A DNA stretch of 7,463 nt from Actinomycetes bacterium (lineage in GTDB: Bacteria > Actinomycetota > Actinomycetes > Propionibacteriales > Propionibacteriaceae): NCBI GenBank assembly GCA_023392635.1, contig JAEVYS010000124.1:1-7463 (forward strand), in the 5' to 3' direction. The translations under genes and the position numbers were made by a program. Below are positions 5,882-7,463 of this stretch, in pieces. Within the stretch, counting starts at the first letter, position 1. Every line of letters starts with the position of its first letter. A model generated the notes under the pieces. That model did not search any database. It saw only the letters and a list, made by a program, of their open reading frames with translations, and had not been told where the DNA came from.

Positions 5882-6913
5882 ATGCCAGCCACCTACAAGG
5901 ACATCCGGCGCCTGACCGGATTGTCCCTGGCGACGATCTCGAAGTACTTCAACGGCGGCAACGTGGCCTACACCAGCCGCGTGCTCATCGAGCAGGCCAG
6001 CCGTGACCTCGGCTACCAGGTGAATGACATCGCCCGCGGCCTGCGCAGCCGCCGCACCAAGACCCTCGGAGTGGTGCTCGCCGAGCTGGACTCGGCCTTC
6101 TACACGACGATCATCTCCACGATGGAGGAACGCCTCCGCGAGGCGGGCTACGGGACGATCATCTGCGACTCGCGGGGAAGCGCGGACGCCGAGTCGGACG
6201 CCATCCGGTTCCTGCTGGGCAAGCAGGTGGACGGCATCGTGATCATCCCGGTCGGCGACCGGGTCGCCGGCCTGGAGGCCGCCGCCGCCCGGGGCGTCCC
6301 GGTGGTCGCGGTCGACCGCCTGGTGGCGGATGCCGAGGTGGACGCGGTCGTGATCGACAACCGGGTGGCGATCGGCGCCGCGGTCGACCTGCTCGCGGAA
6401 GCGGGCCACACCCGCATCGGGCTCCTGGCCGGCCCCGACGACGTGTACACCATGCGGGAGCGCCGGGCCGGCTTCCGCGAGGCGGTGCGCCGCCACACCG
6501 GGTGCCTGCCCGCCCGCGCCCTCATGCAGCCGGACCCGGTGAGCGTGGAGGGTGGCTACGCCGGGCTGCGGCGCCTGCTCGCCCTCGCCGAGCCGCCCAC
6601 CGCGGTCGTGTGCGGCAACTACGAGTTCACGGTGGGCGCCACGGTTGCCCTCAACGAGCTCGCCGATGCGCCGGTGCCCGCCATCGTGGGCTTCGACAAC
6701 CTGGAGCTGGCCAGGATCATCCGCCCCCGCCCCACGCTGGTCGCGCAGCCGGTGGCGCAGATCGCCGTCCGCGCCGCCGAGCTCATCCTCGACCGCATCG
6801 GCAGCGCCGACCCGCCTCCGCCGCGCACGGTCGTCCTGCAGCCCGAGCTGGTGATCGGCGACCCGGTCACCCTCGCCCTTCCAGCCCCCATCCGTCGAGG
6901 GAGCGCCTCGTGA
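5882..6913 (+). CDS. LacI/GalR-family transcriptional repressor
   Basis: This 343-residue DNA-binding regulator has the standard length of the family. Residues 4-24 form the helix-turn-helix (YKDIRRLTGLS, then LATISKYFNG), followed by the hinge VNDIARGLRSRRT (47-59). Leu54 is the expected hinge leucine that wedges into the central CpG of the operator, matching the CG-centred sites next door. Residues from TLGVVL (61) onward form the periplasmic-binding-protein-like effector and dimerisation domain, with DGIVIIP (117-123), VVAVDR (141-146), AGHTRIGLLAG (174-184) and VGFDN (269-273). The ATG at 5882 has GAGGA 5 nt upstream. The stop overlaps the start of the PfkB gene as GTGA. It lies divergent to the kinase operon, so its inducer is probably the pathway sugar, polyol or a phosphorylated intermediate. 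I saw no extra C-terminal domain. Confidence 0.95.
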   Translation: MPATYKDIRRLTGLSLATISKYFNGGNVAYTSRVLIEQASRDLGYQVNDIARGLRSRRTKTLGVVLAELDSAFYTTIISTMEERLREAGYGTIICDSRGSADAESDAIRFLLGKQVDGIVIIPVGDRVAGLEAAAARGVPVVAVDRLVADAEVDAVVIDNRVAIGAAVDLLAEAGHTRIGLLAGPDDVYTMRERRAGFREAVRRHTGCLPARALMQPDPVSVEGGYAGLRRLLALAEPPTAVVCGNYEFTVGATVALNELADAPVPAIVGFDNLELARIIRPRPTLVAQPVAQIAVRAAELILDRIGSADPPPPRTVVLQPELVIGDPVTLALPAPIRRGSAS

Positions 6914-7463
6914 CCATCCTCACCGTGACCCTCAACGCCGCCATCGACAAGCGCTACGACGTCGACGCCGTGACGGTCGGCGCCGTGCAGCGCGTCCGGC
7001 GGGTGACCGCCAGCGCCGGCGGCAAGGGGCTCAACGTCTCCCGCGCCGCCAGGCTCTGCGGGCAGGACGTGGTGGCCACGGGCTTCGTCGCCGGCTTCGC
7101 CGGCCAGTTCGTGACCGGCGGGGTCGTCGCGGAGGGCATGCGGGACGAGTTCGTCCGCGTCCCCGGGGAGACCCGCACCTGCATCAACCTCATCGACGCC
7201 GAGGGCCGTTCCACCGAGTTCCTCGAGCCCGGCGTCCCGGTCAGCGCCGATGACCTCGTCCGCCTCGGCGCGCGCGTGGGCGAACTGCTGGCCGACGTCG
7301 ACGCCGTGGTGCTGTCCGGCAGCGCGCCGTCCGGCAGCCCGGACGACGTGTACGTGCCGCTGGTCGCCGCCGCGCGGGAGGCCGGTCGTCCGGTCGTCCT
7401 CGACACCAGCGGCGCCCTGTTGCGCGCGGGCCTGTCCGCGCGACCGACCGCGGTGAAGCCCAA
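6910..7463 (+). CDS. PfkB-family phosphosugar kinase (tagatose-6-phosphate kinase / 1-phosphofructokinase type), partial
   Basis: The first 184 residues of a ribokinase-fold (PfkB) kinase are present; the family is usually about 310 residues, so the C-terminal ATP site and catalytic Asp lie beyond the window. The N-terminus TVTLNAAIDK (5-14) is the hallmark of the 1-phosphofructokinase/tagatose-6-phosphate kinase/Pfk-2 subgroup, with Asp13 expected to contact the sugar. AGGKGLNVSRAARLCG (36-51) is PfkB signature 1, and TRTCINLID (88-96) and VLSGSAPSG (134-142) also fit. The start is GTG at 6910-6912, with GAGGGAG (6897-6903) 6 nt upstream; it overlaps the repressor stop by 4 nt. Next to a GatD-like enzyme, phosphorylation of tagatose 6-phosphate to the 1,6-bisphosphate is the natural proposal, but fructose 1-phosphate is a real alternative. 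Confidence 0.88.
   Translation, partial: MTILTVTLNAAIDKRYDVDAVTVGAVQRVRRVTASAGGKGLNVSRAARLCGQDVVATGFVAGFAGQFVTGGVVAEGMRDEFVRVPGETRTCINLIDAEGRSTEFLEPGVPVSADDLVRLGARVGELLADVDAVVLSGSAPSGSPDDVYVPLVAAAREAGRPVVLDTSGALLRAGLSARPTAVKP

Overview
The window is a strongly G+C-rich stretch whose codons end almost always in G or C, with long antisense shadow ORFs and GTG starts. This fits a high-GC actinobacterium; I cannot name the genus from sequence alone. The whole window is a carbohydrate catabolic locus: six protein genes (five complete, one cut by the right edge), one divergent control region and one repeat-rich intergenic region. I see no tRNA, rRNA, CRISPR array or transposase gene.

Layout. Positions 1-132 lie downstream of the first gene and hold two G+C-rich hairpins. 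A fucose-isomerase-like protein is encoded on the minus strand (133-1782). A 245-bp gap (1783-2027) holds its likely promoter and a long imperfect inverted repeat with a third, alternative arm. Next comes a tight minus-strand operon, read right to left: FGGY sugar or polyol kinase (4141-5718), a galactitol-1-phosphate-5-dehydrogenase-like (GatD) zinc dehydrogenase (3083-4144) and an aldo/keto reductase (2028-3080). The first junction overlaps by 4 nt and the second is 2 nt apart. A 163-bp divergent region (5719-5881) carries three LacI-type operators centred on CG (core GAAACGTTTC). To the right, on the plus strand, are a LacI-family repressor (5882-6913) and, overlapping it by 4 nt, a PfkB-family phosphosugar kinase of the tagatose-6-phosphate kinase / 1-phosphofructokinase type (6910 to beyond the window).

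How the genes may work together (inference). GatD-type enzymes oxidise galactitol 1-phosphate to D-tagatose 6-phosphate, and this PfkB subgroup phosphorylates ketohexose phosphates to bisphosphates. In enterobacteria the hexitol phosphate is made by a PTS. Here an FGGY kinase is translationally coupled to the dehydrogenase, so a soluble ATP-dependent kinase may replace the PTS step, and the aldo/keto reductase could interconvert aldose and alditol. That gives a possible PTS-free route: aldose/alditol to alditol phosphate to ketose phosphate to ketose bisphosphate. The fucose-isomerase-like enzyme could feed a ketose into the same system, but it sits in its own transcription unit. The LacI repressor very probably controls both divergent arms, including itself. 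The real substrate cannot be read from the sequence.
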